Assembly: GCF_000337575.1 (NCBI RefSeq) | Contig: NZ_AOIM01000041.1 | Span: forward strand, 358,276-407,783 | Source: Natrialba hulunbeirensis JCM 10989 | Lineage (GTDB): Archaea > Halobacteriota > Halobacteria > Halobacteriales > Natrialbaceae | Reading direction: 5' to 3' | Length of the DNA stretch: 49,508 nucleotides | In this document: positions 34,392 through 41,528 of the stretch, one piece after another | Position numbering within the stretch: position 1 is the stretch's first letter | How the letters are laid out: each line of letters begins with the position of its first letter | The notes under the pieces: model-generated | What the model was told of the DNA's origin: nothing | The model's database searches: none | What the model saw: the letters and a program-made list of their open reading frames with translations, nothing else | Translations under genes and position numbers: made by a program

Positions 34392-34832
34392 TTAGCTGTC
34401 GGTCTCCGAGTCGGCGACGAGTTCGTAGGCGTGCTCGCTCATCTCGTCCTCGGCGAAGACGAACACTCGCCCGTCGACGAGCGAGAGGTCCGCATCGACC
34501 CGGATCGAGTAGGCCTCGGTCGTGACCGTCACGCCCGGGAACAGCACTTCCTCGTCGTCGTCGCTGAGCATGACGCGACCGACGCCAGTTCCCTCGAGGA
34601 TGTCGTCGTGCGTGTCCCGGTCGTTGACGTAGGTCATGACGCCCTCGACGCCGTCGGGGTCGGTGACGAGGACGTGGACGTCCTTTCCTGGCGGCGTCTT
34701 GATCGACTCCGCGACGGGTTCCGGCGGCCCGTGATAGAAGACCTCCCGGCCGTCGAGATACTGGACGACGATGCCACCATCGACGAGGTCGACGGTGATC
34801 GTACTCGGGGCGACGTTGCTGCGCGCGCTCAT
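34392..34832 (-). CDS. DUF5796 family haloarchaeal protein
   Basis: A 146-residue protein of a haloarchaea-specific family with no known function. Recognisable parts are VAPSTITVDLVDGGIVVQYL, DGREVFYHGPPEPV, PGKDVHVLVTDPDGVEGVMTYV and DILEGTGVGRVMLS. It is predicted mostly beta, soluble and acidic. It is followed 1 bp later by the 81-residue gene, forming a tight two-gene unit. The ATG at 34832 matches the family start MSARS. Confidence 0.85.
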   Translation of the reverse strand: MSARSNVAPSTITVDLVDGGIVVQYLDGREVFYHGPPEPVAESIKTPPGKDVHVLVTDPDGVEGVMTYVNDRDTHDDILEGTGVGRVMLSDDDEEVLFPGVTVTTEAYSIRVDADLSLVDGRVFVFAEDEMSEHAYELVADSETDS

Positions 34833-34942
34833 TAGTCGGCCGTTCGGTCGGCGGTGGGAAAAGCGGTGCGTTCTCGGTGGTCGCTATCGGTGTGTTGCAA
34901 ACACCAGGGCGGGGATCGACATCGACGCGACGGCGGTCACCG

Positions 34943-35745
34943 TCACACCTCCCGCGGATCGAACGGCACGAACCAACTCGAGAAGCCGCTCGGATCGTCT
35001 GTGAGTGCAGCCCGAAACTGCGACCACTCGACGACGAGTTTTCCGAACACGACGAGCAACACAATGTACAGGTCGGTCGCATCCGTCGCCGGCACAACGC
35101 CGACGAACTCCCGAAGGAGGTTCAGCGCCAGGAAAAGAGGATCCACCCGACCAGCGTAAGGAGCGAGAAAAAGCCAATCGCGAAGATGATGATTCGACAG
35201 GGGATCTCGAGTACCATATGTGCAGACAGTTCCTCGTACTGGTTCGTTCCGAAGTAGTTGCGGCGAAGCTCGAGAAGATGTGAGCCGATGATCGTGGCAG
35301 TAACGGCGAGCAGTGAGGACGACACCGTCGATATCACGGTGGTATGTAATCCAAATACGACAACTGGAAGGAGGAGAAAGCTAAGTCCCCAGATGAGCGA
35401 TAGAGCGACGATCGTTGCATTTCGTGGATATATAGGCGGGAGCCGATCGCTCAACCGAATCGTGGCTGGCTCGTCGCCTCACTTCGATTCACACAGTTCC
35501 GTTTCCTCACTGACGCCAGGGAGGAAGAGACGCCGGTGTTCCAGGATTATTCGTTGACGAGCAAACAGTGCTGCGACGCCGTATACCAGCAGCATGACGA
35601 TGACCTCGAGCCAGTAGATCACCACTACCTCGCTGGCGTGCCAGTCGAACCAGACGATGCCGACAACTGGAAGCAGGTTCGCCAGGAGAATCGGAACGAA
35701 CCTGCTAGCGGGCGACTGGACGATCGATCGCTGGCCGACACCCAT
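34943..35745 (-). pseudogene. Broken DUF6498-like multi-pass membrane protein gene
   Basis: Three consecutive minus-strand pieces together look like one DUF6498 membrane protein. Piece 1 (35745-35479) has FVPILLANLLPVVGIVWFDW and VVVIYWLEVIVMLLVYG, then an in-frame TGA. Piece 2 (same frame, to 35122) has two hydrophobic segments and the family-like NYFGTNQYEELSAHMVLEIP. Piece 3 (to 34943) is in another frame and carries the last segment, DATDLYIVLLVVFGKLVVEW. One nonsense change and one 1-base loss would explain it. It could also be sequencing error, or two separate small membrane proteins. Confidence 0.6.
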
Positions 35746-35905
35746 CGACGTACCAGTTCGGGAGTGTCCACTAAGCCCTACCTCTTCTCGACGATGGCGA
35801 CTCTGTCCGGAACGTGTTCGGCCGTTCGTTAGACACCGGTTGACTGCTCCGAGAAGAGTTGTCAGAACCGCCAGCCGTAAATACACTCTCTGTGAGTGTG
35901 TTCGT

Positions 35906-36835
35906 ATGGATGGTCGCGCCGTCGCACCCGCTGCCGGAACCGTTCTCAACGCGCTCGCAACGGGCACCGGTTCGGCGTTCGCGATCGACCTCGAGACGAC
36001 TGCGACGGTCGAACTCGAGCAACGCGAGGAACTCGCAGAACGCGAAAACGGCACCGTCGATGGCCACATTGTGGGCCACCCCGACGCCGACACTGACCTC
36101 ATCGAACGCTGTGTCGAACTCGTAATTTCGGAGTTCGCCGCCGACACCGGACTCGACCCAGAGACGACCGACGGTCGCGTCCGAACTGAAAGTGAGGTCC
36201 CACTGGCTGCCGGCCTGAAAAGTTCGAGCGCCGCCGCCAACGCGACGGTGCTCGCGACACTGGACGCACTCGGCGTCCGCGACACCGTCGACCGAATCGA
36301 CGCCTGTCGACTCGGCGTCCGCGCCGCCCGCGAAGCCGGCGTCACTGCCACCGGCGCGTTCGACGACGCCAGCGCCAGCATGCTCGGCGGCGTGACGATC
36401 ACCGACAACACGAGCGACGAACTACTCGCCCACGAAGAGTTCGACACAGACCAGCAGGCACTCGTCTACACCCCACCAGAGCAGGCCTTCAGCGCCGACG
36501 CCGACATCGACGCCTGCAAGCGCGTCGCGCCGATGGCACGCCTGGTCGAAGAACTCGCACTCGACGGCCGCTACGGCGAGGCGATGACCGTCAACGGATT
36601 TGCGTTCTGCGGGGTACTCGAGTTCCCGACGGGACCGATGGTCGAGGCACTCCCGGATGTGGAGGGCGTTTCGCTGTCGGGGACGGGGCCGAGTTACGTT
36701 GCGATTGGTGAGCAGGAGTCACTCGAGACTGTCCGCGAACGGTGGAACGAGCGTGACGGGACGACACGGATTTTGCAGTTGCGGACGGATGGAACACGTG
36801 TGCAGGACACGTCCCAGAGCGGTGAGGAGATATGA
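35906..36835 (+). CDS. aroK: Shikimate kinase, archaeal GHMP type
   Basis: A 309-residue GHMP-fold kinase that phosphorylates shikimate in aromatic amino acid synthesis; it is unrelated to bacterial AroK. The N-terminus AVAPAAGTVLNALATGTGSA is typical, the ATP loop is PLAAGLKSSSAAANATVLA, and the third motif is VEGVSLSGTGPSYVAIG. The ATG at 35906 sits right before the conserved GRAVAPAAGT. The chorismate mutase gene follows after 51 bp, the usual haloarchaeal pairing. Confidence 0.94.
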   Translation: MDGRAVAPAAGTVLNALATGTGSAFAIDLETTATVELEQREELAERENGTVDGHIVGHPDADTDLIERCVELVISEFAADTGLDPETTDGRVRTESEVPLAAGLKSSSAAANATVLATLDALGVRDTVDRIDACRLGVRAAREAGVTATGAFDDASASMLGGVTITDNTSDELLAHEEFDTDQQALVYTPPEQAFSADADIDACKRVAPMARLVEELALDGRYGEAMTVNGFAFCGVLEFPTGPMVEALPDVEGVSLSGTGPSYVAIGEQESLETVRERWNERDGTTRILQLRTDGTRVQDTSQSGEEI

Positions 36836-36886
36836 ACTGGCGAGAAGGAGTAGCAACGAGACTTACCGACTGAAAGACGAGATATC

Positions 36887-37213
36887 ATGACTCGAAACAC
36901 AGCCACAGACGGCGGATCTGAGACGGAGAAACGGACACCGGAGGAGATGGACCTCGAAGAGCTCCGGGAGGAAATTCAGACGATTGATCGAGAGATTGTC
37001 GAGTTGATCGCCCAGCGCACCTACGTCGCGGATACAATCGCGGCGGTCAAAGATGAGAAGGATCTGCCGACGACCGACGAGAAACAGGAAGAGCAGGTGA
37101 TGGACCGGGCGGGTCGAAACGCAGAGCAGTTCGACGTGGATGCGAATCTCGTGAAGGCGATCTTCCGACTATTGATTGAGTTGAACAAGGTCGAGCAAAG
37201 GGATAGTAGATAG
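36887..37213 (+). CDS. aroQ: Chorismate mutase (AroQ type)
   Basis: A 108-residue all-helical AroQ-class mutase converting chorismate to prephenate. LEELREEIQTIDREIVELIAQR supplies the first active-site Arg and helix 1. AAVKDEKDLPTTDEKQEEQV carries the conserved Lys and the loop, and FRLLIELNKVEQ is helix 3. It is the second gene after shikimate kinase. The C-terminus here is KVEQRDSR, whereas a stray copy of the gene end at 38363-38410 reads KVEQRENR, the ending I know from other haloarchaea. The 3' end may therefore have been replaced by an insertion. Confidence 0.93.
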   Translation: MTRNTATDGGSETEKRTPEEMDLEELREEIQTIDREIVELIAQRTYVADTIAAVKDEKDLPTTDEKQEEQVMDRAGRNAEQFDVDANLVKAIFRLLIELNKVEQRDSR

Positions 37214-37305
37214 CACTAAGCGGGTTTCTGAATGCGTGTACCGCCCGATAAGCGATTAGAATTTTTCCGATTGCTGTTCAGTTGGTTCGTGTTGAATGGT
37301 TTGAG
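37182..37305 (+). repeat. Left copy of the chorismate mutase 3'-end repeat
   Basis: The 17-bp core TGAACAAGGTCGAGCAA (37182-37198) is identical to 38379-38395. Further downstream, GAATTTTTCCGATTGCTGTTC and the following bases to about 37305 resemble 38418-38465. The repeat therefore covers the gene end and about 90 bp of flank, with a roughly 35-bp length difference between copies. Confidence 0.7.
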
Positions 37306-37370
37306 CAGTAGACCGATCACCAGAACCAGCGGACACTACACGTGCATACAGGCCATGTATTTAATCAGTT

Positions 37371-37589
37371 TCATGGACCTTTTTCCATCCTATCTTCTAA
37401 CTCCTCAATTCGGTTCAACATGTCCAATTGTGACTTCTTATACAGAAAGTAACGTTCACCTATAGTTAATCCAGATACGAACCCGAGAGCTGACCCAAAT
37501 GCACCACCCAAAATATATCCAAATATTGCTAATATAACACCAGAACCAAACATAAGCACGTTTTTCGATGGTGGGGAATTTGATTGCAT
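37371..37589 (-). CDS. Small membrane protein in AT-rich islet
   Basis: A 72-residue protein that I do not recognise. Residues about 11-43 are one long or two short membrane segments rich in Gly (FGSGVILAIFGYILGGAFGS, then ALGFVSGLTIG), followed by a charged amphipathic helix, KSQLDMLNRIEELEDRMEKG. The DNA is clearly AT-richer than the rest of the window, with AAT, AAA and TTA codons, which suggests recent transfer. A TATA-like CTTATAAG lies about 25 bp before the ATG. It sits next to a toxin-antitoxin pair. Confidence 0.6.
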   Translation of the reverse strand: MQSNSPPSKNVLMFGSGVILAIFGYILGGAFGSALGFVSGLTIGERYFLYKKSQLDMLNRIEELEDRMEKGP

Positions 37590-37607
37590 GAGTATTATAT
37601 CCGACTT

Positions 37608-37618
37608 TTCTTATAAGG
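37608..37618 (-). promoter_or_regulatory. TATA box for the small membrane protein gene
   Basis: CCTTATAAG on the minus strand, centred about 25 bp before ATG 37589, fits a leaderless transcript. A second AT-rich box (GGATATAATA) lies between it and the start. Confidence 0.45.
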
Positions 37619-37696
37619 ACATAAATAGATTATTCATACCGGTGGAAATTCTGACCTGTGGTGTCTTGTTTGACGATACTGATCACAGCAGACACG

Positions 37697-38050
37697 TCAG
37701 TCCAGTCCGAGGCTCAGTGTTAACGCTTCGTCCACTGCCTCCATCGTTTCTGTGTCGAGGCCTCCAAGTACCGAGTGAATCCGCTTTTCGATAGAAACGG
37801 CACGAATCTGGTCGAGACGAACAGACGAATCCTTCTCGAAGGGCGACTCTGCTGCTTCGACGAGAACCTCGAATGGATAGCCTCGATACGTCCCTGTCGC
37901 AGGGGCAACAATAGTCGTACTGGCATTTTTGTTCCCAACGTCGTTTTGGACGACTACTGCAGGACGAGTTTTCTTCATCTCGTGCCCTTCCGCAGGATCG
38001 AGCCGAACGATAACAACGTCACCGCGACGAACCTCTGTCTCCTTGCTCAT
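37697..38050 (-). CDS. PemK/MazF-family toxin
   Basis: A 117-residue toxin of the PemK/MazF fold, which usually cuts mRNA at specific short sequences. The family pattern is clear: VRRGDVVIVRLDPAEGHEMK, KTRPAVVVQNDVGN, TTIVAPATGTYRGYPFEV and VRLDQIRAVSIEKRIHSVLG. Its ATG overlaps the stop of the preceding antitoxin gene by 4 bp, as usual for such pairs. The gene lies in the islet between the two chorismate mutase end copies. Confidence 0.92.
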   Translation of the reverse strand: MSKETEVRRGDVVIVRLDPAEGHEMKKTRPAVVVQNDVGNKNASTTIVAPATGTYRGYPFEVLVEAAESPFEKDSSVRLDQIRAVSIEKRIHSVLGGLDTETMEAVDEALTLSLGLD

Positions 38051-38286
38051 TTATCCAGCCCGCTCCACGCTTCGTCCGACGTGTCGTCCCACTCTTCGGC
38101 AAGTTCTTCTGCACTCTCAGACGCCTCGCGATAGGCGGCGGCCAGTTCGTCCTCATCGGGATGGTTGGAGTCTACCTCAACGACAGCGACGGTTACGCGC
38201 TTGTTCGCGTACTCCGTCCCGAGATAGATTCGACCCCGGTCGTCAGTCTCGTTGGTCTGGAGGTCTCGTGCGTCTACTTTCGTCAT
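38047..38286 (-). CDS. Antitoxin partner of the PemK/MazF toxin
   Basis: A 79-residue acidic protein with a short beta-rich N-terminal half, ARDLQTNETDDRGRIYLGTE, then YANKRVTVAVVEVD, similar to AbrB/MazE-type DNA-binding ends of haloarchaeal antitoxins. The helical acidic C-terminus, AAAYREASESAEELAEEWDD, would wrap around the toxin. It precedes the toxin gene with a 4-bp overlap and has its own TATA box, so it probably represses the pair. The assignment rests mainly on context. Confidence 0.85.
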   Translation of the reverse strand: MTKVDARDLQTNETDDRGRIYLGTEYANKRVTVAVVEVDSNHPDEDELAAAYREASESAEELAEEWDDTSDEAWSGLDK

Positions 38287-38309
38287 GTTCCCAACTATAT
38301 TCCGCTGCT

Positions 38310-38318
38310 GGATAAATG
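38310..38318 (-). promoter_or_regulatory. TATA box of the toxin-antitoxin operon
   Basis: CATTTATCC on the minus strand is centred about 28 bp before the antitoxin ATG at 38286, indicating a leaderless transcript. Confidence 0.5.
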
Positions 38319-38362
38319 TTGCCCACTATTACCCACACCTCATATTTTCCGTGAGTCGTACC

Positions 38363-38410
38363 ATGGATTTCATCTACCTGAACAAGGTCGAGCAACGCGA
38401 GAATCGGTAA
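38363..38410 (+). pseudogene. Stranded 3' end of a chorismate mutase gene
   Basis: This short frame reads MDFIYLNKVEQRENR followed by TAA. It matches the final residues of the chorismate mutase encoded at 36887-37213 (LIELNKVEQRDSR) over a 17-bp identical core and has the more usual family ending. No other part of the gene is present. Downstream, 38418-38465 also resembles the flank of the intact gene (37257-37305), and a third partial core (TGAACAAGGT) is at 38480-38489. Confidence 0.7.
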
Positions 38411-38548
38411 CACTCGCCAGAGATTTTTCGATAGCGTTCAGCAGCCGATTTTTGAATGGGGCTCTTCCTGTTGTCTGCTTGAACAAGGTGGGGTAGATAC
38501 GTCGGCCCTTTATCGGCGTGGACGTTGTATGAGAATCGATCATCACTC

Positions 38549-39142
38549 ATGCTATCGTTCCTCATTTACTACGGCACTGGGGAGGGCCAGACGGCCACTG
38601 TTGCCGACCGAATCGCCGACGTACTTCGTGACCGTGGTCACGACGCGACCGCGATCAACGCCGCGGAAGATTCGGGAAGTCGTGATCTCGAGTCGTTCGA
38701 CGCCGTCCTCGTTGGAGCATCGGTACACATGGGAACGCATCAGTCGGCGGTGAGTGAGTTCGTCCGTACCGAACGCGAGGCGCTGGCGTCGCGACCGACG
38801 GCGTTTTTCCAACTCTCGCTTGCGTCAGCCGTCGACGACGAGTCAGCACGGGCGGACGCAGCGGAATACGTCGATGAGTTCCTCGAGAAGACCGACTGGC
38901 AGCCGGATCGAATCGGACTCTTCGGCGGCGCACTTCGGTACTCGAAGTACGGCTTCCTCAAACGGCTCGTGATGAAACGAATCGCGAAGGGAGCGACCGG
39001 CGATAGCGACACGTCCCAGGATTACGAGTACACGGACTGGCACGAGGTCGAGGCGTTCACCGCCGACTTCGCTGCGTTCGTCGAGGGGCGGCTCGATGCA
39101 CCGGCAGCCTCCGATCGAACCCAGGAGCAGGACCGAGCGTAA
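38549..39142 (+). CDS. Flavodoxin-like protein (HemG-type protoporphyrinogen oxidase family)
   Basis: A 197-residue flavodoxin-fold protein. The FMN phosphate loop is YYGTGEGQTATVADRI. VLVGASVHMGTHQSAVSEFV and GLFGGALRYSKYGFLKRLVM with the following KRIAKGATGDSDTSQDYEYT match the HemG/flavodoxin-domain group. E. coli HemG oxidises protoporphyrinogen IX with menaquinone. Haloarchaeal relatives have not been tied to that reaction, so a general flavodoxin role is also possible. The ATG at 38549 is followed directly by the first beta strand. It lies just after the islet repeats. Confidence 0.85.
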   Translation: MLSFLIYYGTGEGQTATVADRIADVLRDRGHDATAINAAEDSGSRDLESFDAVLVGASVHMGTHQSAVSEFVRTEREALASRPTAFFQLSLASAVDDESARADAAEYVDEFLEKTDWQPDRIGLFGGALRYSKYGFLKRLVMKRIAKGATGDSDTSQDYEYTDWHEVEAFTADFAAFVEGRLDAPAASDRTQEQDRA

Positions 39143-39256
39143 CACACCAGCTGGCTGGGACTCCGTTCACGAAGACAACTCAGAATCGGCGTACTCGAGT
39201 ACCCCACCGACACTCGAGACGGACGGCGAGTCGTGATCGAAATCAATTCACAGGAC

Positions 39257-40063
39257 TCACCGGTTCGCTTCGAACCACTCCGTCGCGAAGTCGACGAGCG
39301 CCGGTTGCTCGAGTAGGGTTGCCGTCGCAGCGCCAACGACACCCTCGCGAGAGTCGTGCTGGGCTTCGAACGCGGCGCCGACTTCCGGGAAGTCGTCAGT
39401 GGACGTCTCGAGTTCCTCGATGTCACGCAGGACTCGGTCGCCGTCCTCGAGGATCGGCACGGTTGTCGTCGTGGTTCCGAGATCGAGATCGGCGCGGTAC
39501 TCGGCCAGATGCAGCGACGTGTTGGTGCTGTAGTCGGTCCCGAGCATGAGTACGGCACCGTCTTGCTCGTAGACGGACGCGAGCGGGGACTCCTCGCCGA
39601 GTCCGTAGTCGAGCGGGTGGTCGGCGACGATCTCCTCGGCCTCCGCACCCCACGCTGCCACCGAGTAGATCGGGTGTGAACTCCGGACGACATCGGTGTA
39701 GGTTCGGAAACACTCCGGGATCGCGCCCATGCCTCGCGTCGGTGTTGCGGCTGGCCGAAATGCGGGTCGCTCCGTCCGGATCGTCTCGATCCAGTCCGAC
39801 GGAACGGGTGGATTCGACCAGACGGATGGATCGGAGTACTGTGACGTGTGCGTTGGCATCACGAGCGTTCCGTCGGGAGTCACGGCGTTCTGGAGCGCCT
39901 CGACGGCGGCCTGGGCGTCGCCTGCGACCCAGCCCAGCGACGAGAGCGAGGAGTGAACGAGAAGGGTCTGTCCCGGCTCTACGCCCAGATAGCGTAAATC
40001 TTCAGTCAGCGACGAGACCGTACACGGCTCCTGCACGCGATCGACAGCGTCTGCTTCGCCCAT
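39257..40063 (-). CDS. AAC(3)-family aminoglycoside N-acetyltransferase-like protein
   Basis: About 268 residues from ATG 40063, where the family sequence begins; 29 upstream codons are unrelated. Conserved parts are TLLVHSSLSSLGWV, TLVMPTHTSQYSDP, FRPAATPTRGMGAIPECFR, RSSHPIYSVAAWG and AVLMLGTDYSTNTSLHLAEY. AAC(3) enzymes transfer acetyl from acetyl-CoA to amino groups. In archaea the natural substrate is unlikely to be an antibiotic, since archaeal ribosomes are largely insensitive. An AATTACA box lies about 27 bp upstream. Confidence 0.9.
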   Translation of the reverse strand: MGEADAVDRVQEPCTVSSLTEDLRYLGVEPGQTLLVHSSLSSLGWVAGDAQAAVEALQNAVTPDGTLVMPTHTSQYSDPSVWSNPPVPSDWIETIRTERPAFRPAATPTRGMGAIPECFRTYTDVVRSSHPIYSVAAWGAEAEEIVADHPLDYGLGEESPLASVYEQDGAVLMLGTDYSTNTSLHLAEYRADLDLGTTTTTVPILEDGDRVLRDIEELETSTDDFPEVGAAFEAQHDSREGVVGAATATLLEQPALVDFATEWFEANR

Positions 40064-40448
40064 AGATCTCACTAACGGGGAGTGATTGTAATTTCTCCGA
40101 TTATACTTTGGAACGAAGGAGGGAATCGTTCTCTGTGTATGATACCTCAAAAGTCGAAGTATACTGAAGGAGTATAGTGGCTGAGAGTATTGACGTTACT
40201 ACTGAGACAGAAAAGTACTGTCGCAACCGTGAATTATCTGAGTTGCTCTTTTCTGGATGGGAGAAGACCGCTGTTGTACATGACTGTCTTGCATAGGATT
40301 CTTTTTGGAGACCAGTACAGGCCTTCTCGAACACTCTCTATGAGTGGTGTTTCGACGTTTTACTAGACAGTTTGTCAGTTTTAATGATGGCTGTTCACAC
40401 TCGCCGTAAGACCGACTTTTAAATAATGAGACACCGTCGTCTGCGACG
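40064..40448. other. AT-richer divergent promoter spacer
   Basis: This 385-bp spacer separates the AAC(3) and MBL genes. It holds a TATA-like AAATTACA for AAC(3) (minus strand, about 40087-40094) and CTTTTAAATAAT for the MBL gene (40416-40427). A 77-codon minus-strand frame (40101-40334) has no haloarchaeal character and is not called. Nothing else is recognised. Confidence 0.45.
40416..40427 (+). promoter_or_regulatory. TATA box of the MBL hydrolase gene
   Basis: CTTTTAAATAAT is centred about 28 bp before ATG 40449, the leaderless arrangement. It stands out from GC-rich surroundings. Confidence 0.6.
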
Positions 40449-41477
40449 ATGGAGACGACGGACGAGCGTTCGCCACCTCAGCGTGGTGAGCGCGTCGAGC
40501 GACTCGAGTTCACCGTCGAGTGGCCGCCGAATCATGCCGCCGCGTATCTCATCGATGGGCCAACAGGAGAACGGGTGCTCGTCGATGCGGGACCACCCGG
40601 CGAGCAGGCAACGGAGACGATGCGAACCCAGCTGAAGGGACTCGGCGTCGCCCTCGAAGCGATCGATGCAGTCGTTATTACGCATCCCCACAGCGACCAC
40701 ATCGGACAGGTACCGGCGCTGCGCACGGCTGATGTGACTGTCTACGCGCCAGCACCCGCACTCGAGCAGGTCCGACGCGACGCAGACGACCTCGCGGCGC
40801 GGGTCCGCGAGACGACTCGTTCCGCGGGCTACGAGAACGACGCACTCGAGCGCGAGGTCGAGCGCGCACGGCACTCGCTCGAGCGGAACCGACGACTGCT
40901 CGACCCTGACGACGCGATTGGCTTTTCGTTCGAGGACTCGTTTCGTGTGGGGGGACTCGAGTTCGAGCCGATTCACACGCCGGGCCACCAGGTGCATCAC
41001 GCGAGTCTCGCGGCGAGTATCGGCGGCAAGCGGGTGCTGTTCAGCGGCGATGCGCTCATCGAGCCGTTTCGGGCGGGTGCACTGCACGTCGGACTCGACG
41101 ACGGTGCGTACGAGGCGGTCGAGGCGTTCGGTGCGGGACTAGGGCGACTCGAAAATGAGGCTGCCGCGCGGTCGTTCGAGCGGGTCTTTCCGGGCCACGG
41201 GCCGGTCTTCACCGACGCCGCGGCAGCGCTCGCGGACACGCGGGCGGATCTCGAGTCGCTACTCGCATCCAGACGGGACGCCGTCGCGGCCGTCGGGCCG
41301 GCGACACCGCTCGAGATTACGGAGCATCTCTACGGCGACCTGCAGTATCCGGCGCAGTTGCTCGACACGCTTGGCGCGCTCGGGACGCTCGCGGAACGAG
41401 GTGAAGTGGCGTTCGACTGGTGCGATGGCGTGCGATACTATCGGGCGGTGGATGGGTCCGCTGCGCTGGATCAGTAA
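40449..41477 (+). CDS. MBL-fold metallo-hydrolase
   Basis: A 342-residue metallo-beta-lactamase-fold hydrolase. The metal motif is THPHSDHIG (His79, His81, Asp83, His84). Further ligands are in PIHTPGHQVHHASL, FSGDAL and FPGHGPVF. A helical insertion near residues 95-145 and a C-terminal winged-helix-like domain (TPLEITEHLYGDLQYPAQLL) resemble LACTB2-like enzymes. The substrate may be a thioester or other ester; the acyl-CoA ligase next door, convergent across about 50 bp, fits a lipid link only weakly. Confidence 0.88.
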   Translation: METTDERSPPQRGERVERLEFTVEWPPNHAAAYLIDGPTGERVLVDAGPPGEQATETMRTQLKGLGVALEAIDAVVITHPHSDHIGQVPALRTADVTVYAPAPALEQVRRDADDLAARVRETTRSAGYENDALEREVERARHSLERNRRLLDPDDAIGFSFEDSFRVGGLEFEPIHTPGHQVHHASLAASIGGKRVLFSGDALIEPFRAGALHVGLDDGAYEAVEAFGAGLGRLENEAAARSFERVFPGHGPVFTDAAAALADTRADLESLLASRRDAVAAVGPATPLEITEHLYGDLQYPAQLLDTLGALGTLAERGEVAFDWCDGVRYYRAVDGSAALDQ

Positions 41478-41492
41478 TAGAGGTGTTCTACT

Positions 41493-41521
41493 GATGGGAC
41501 GGAGACGGGGACGGGAACGGT
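41493..41521. repeat. GGGACG hexamer repeat tract
   Basis: Four to five imperfect copies of GGGACG/GGAGAC fill the gap between the MBL gene and the convergent acyl-CoA ligase gene. Confidence 0.6.
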
Positions 41522-41528
41522 AGTGACG

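Noticed and set aside
40101-40334. 77-codon minus-strand frame in the AT-rich spacer
   Set aside because: Codon use and composition differ from both core and islet genes, and the spacer is better explained as two divergent promoters.
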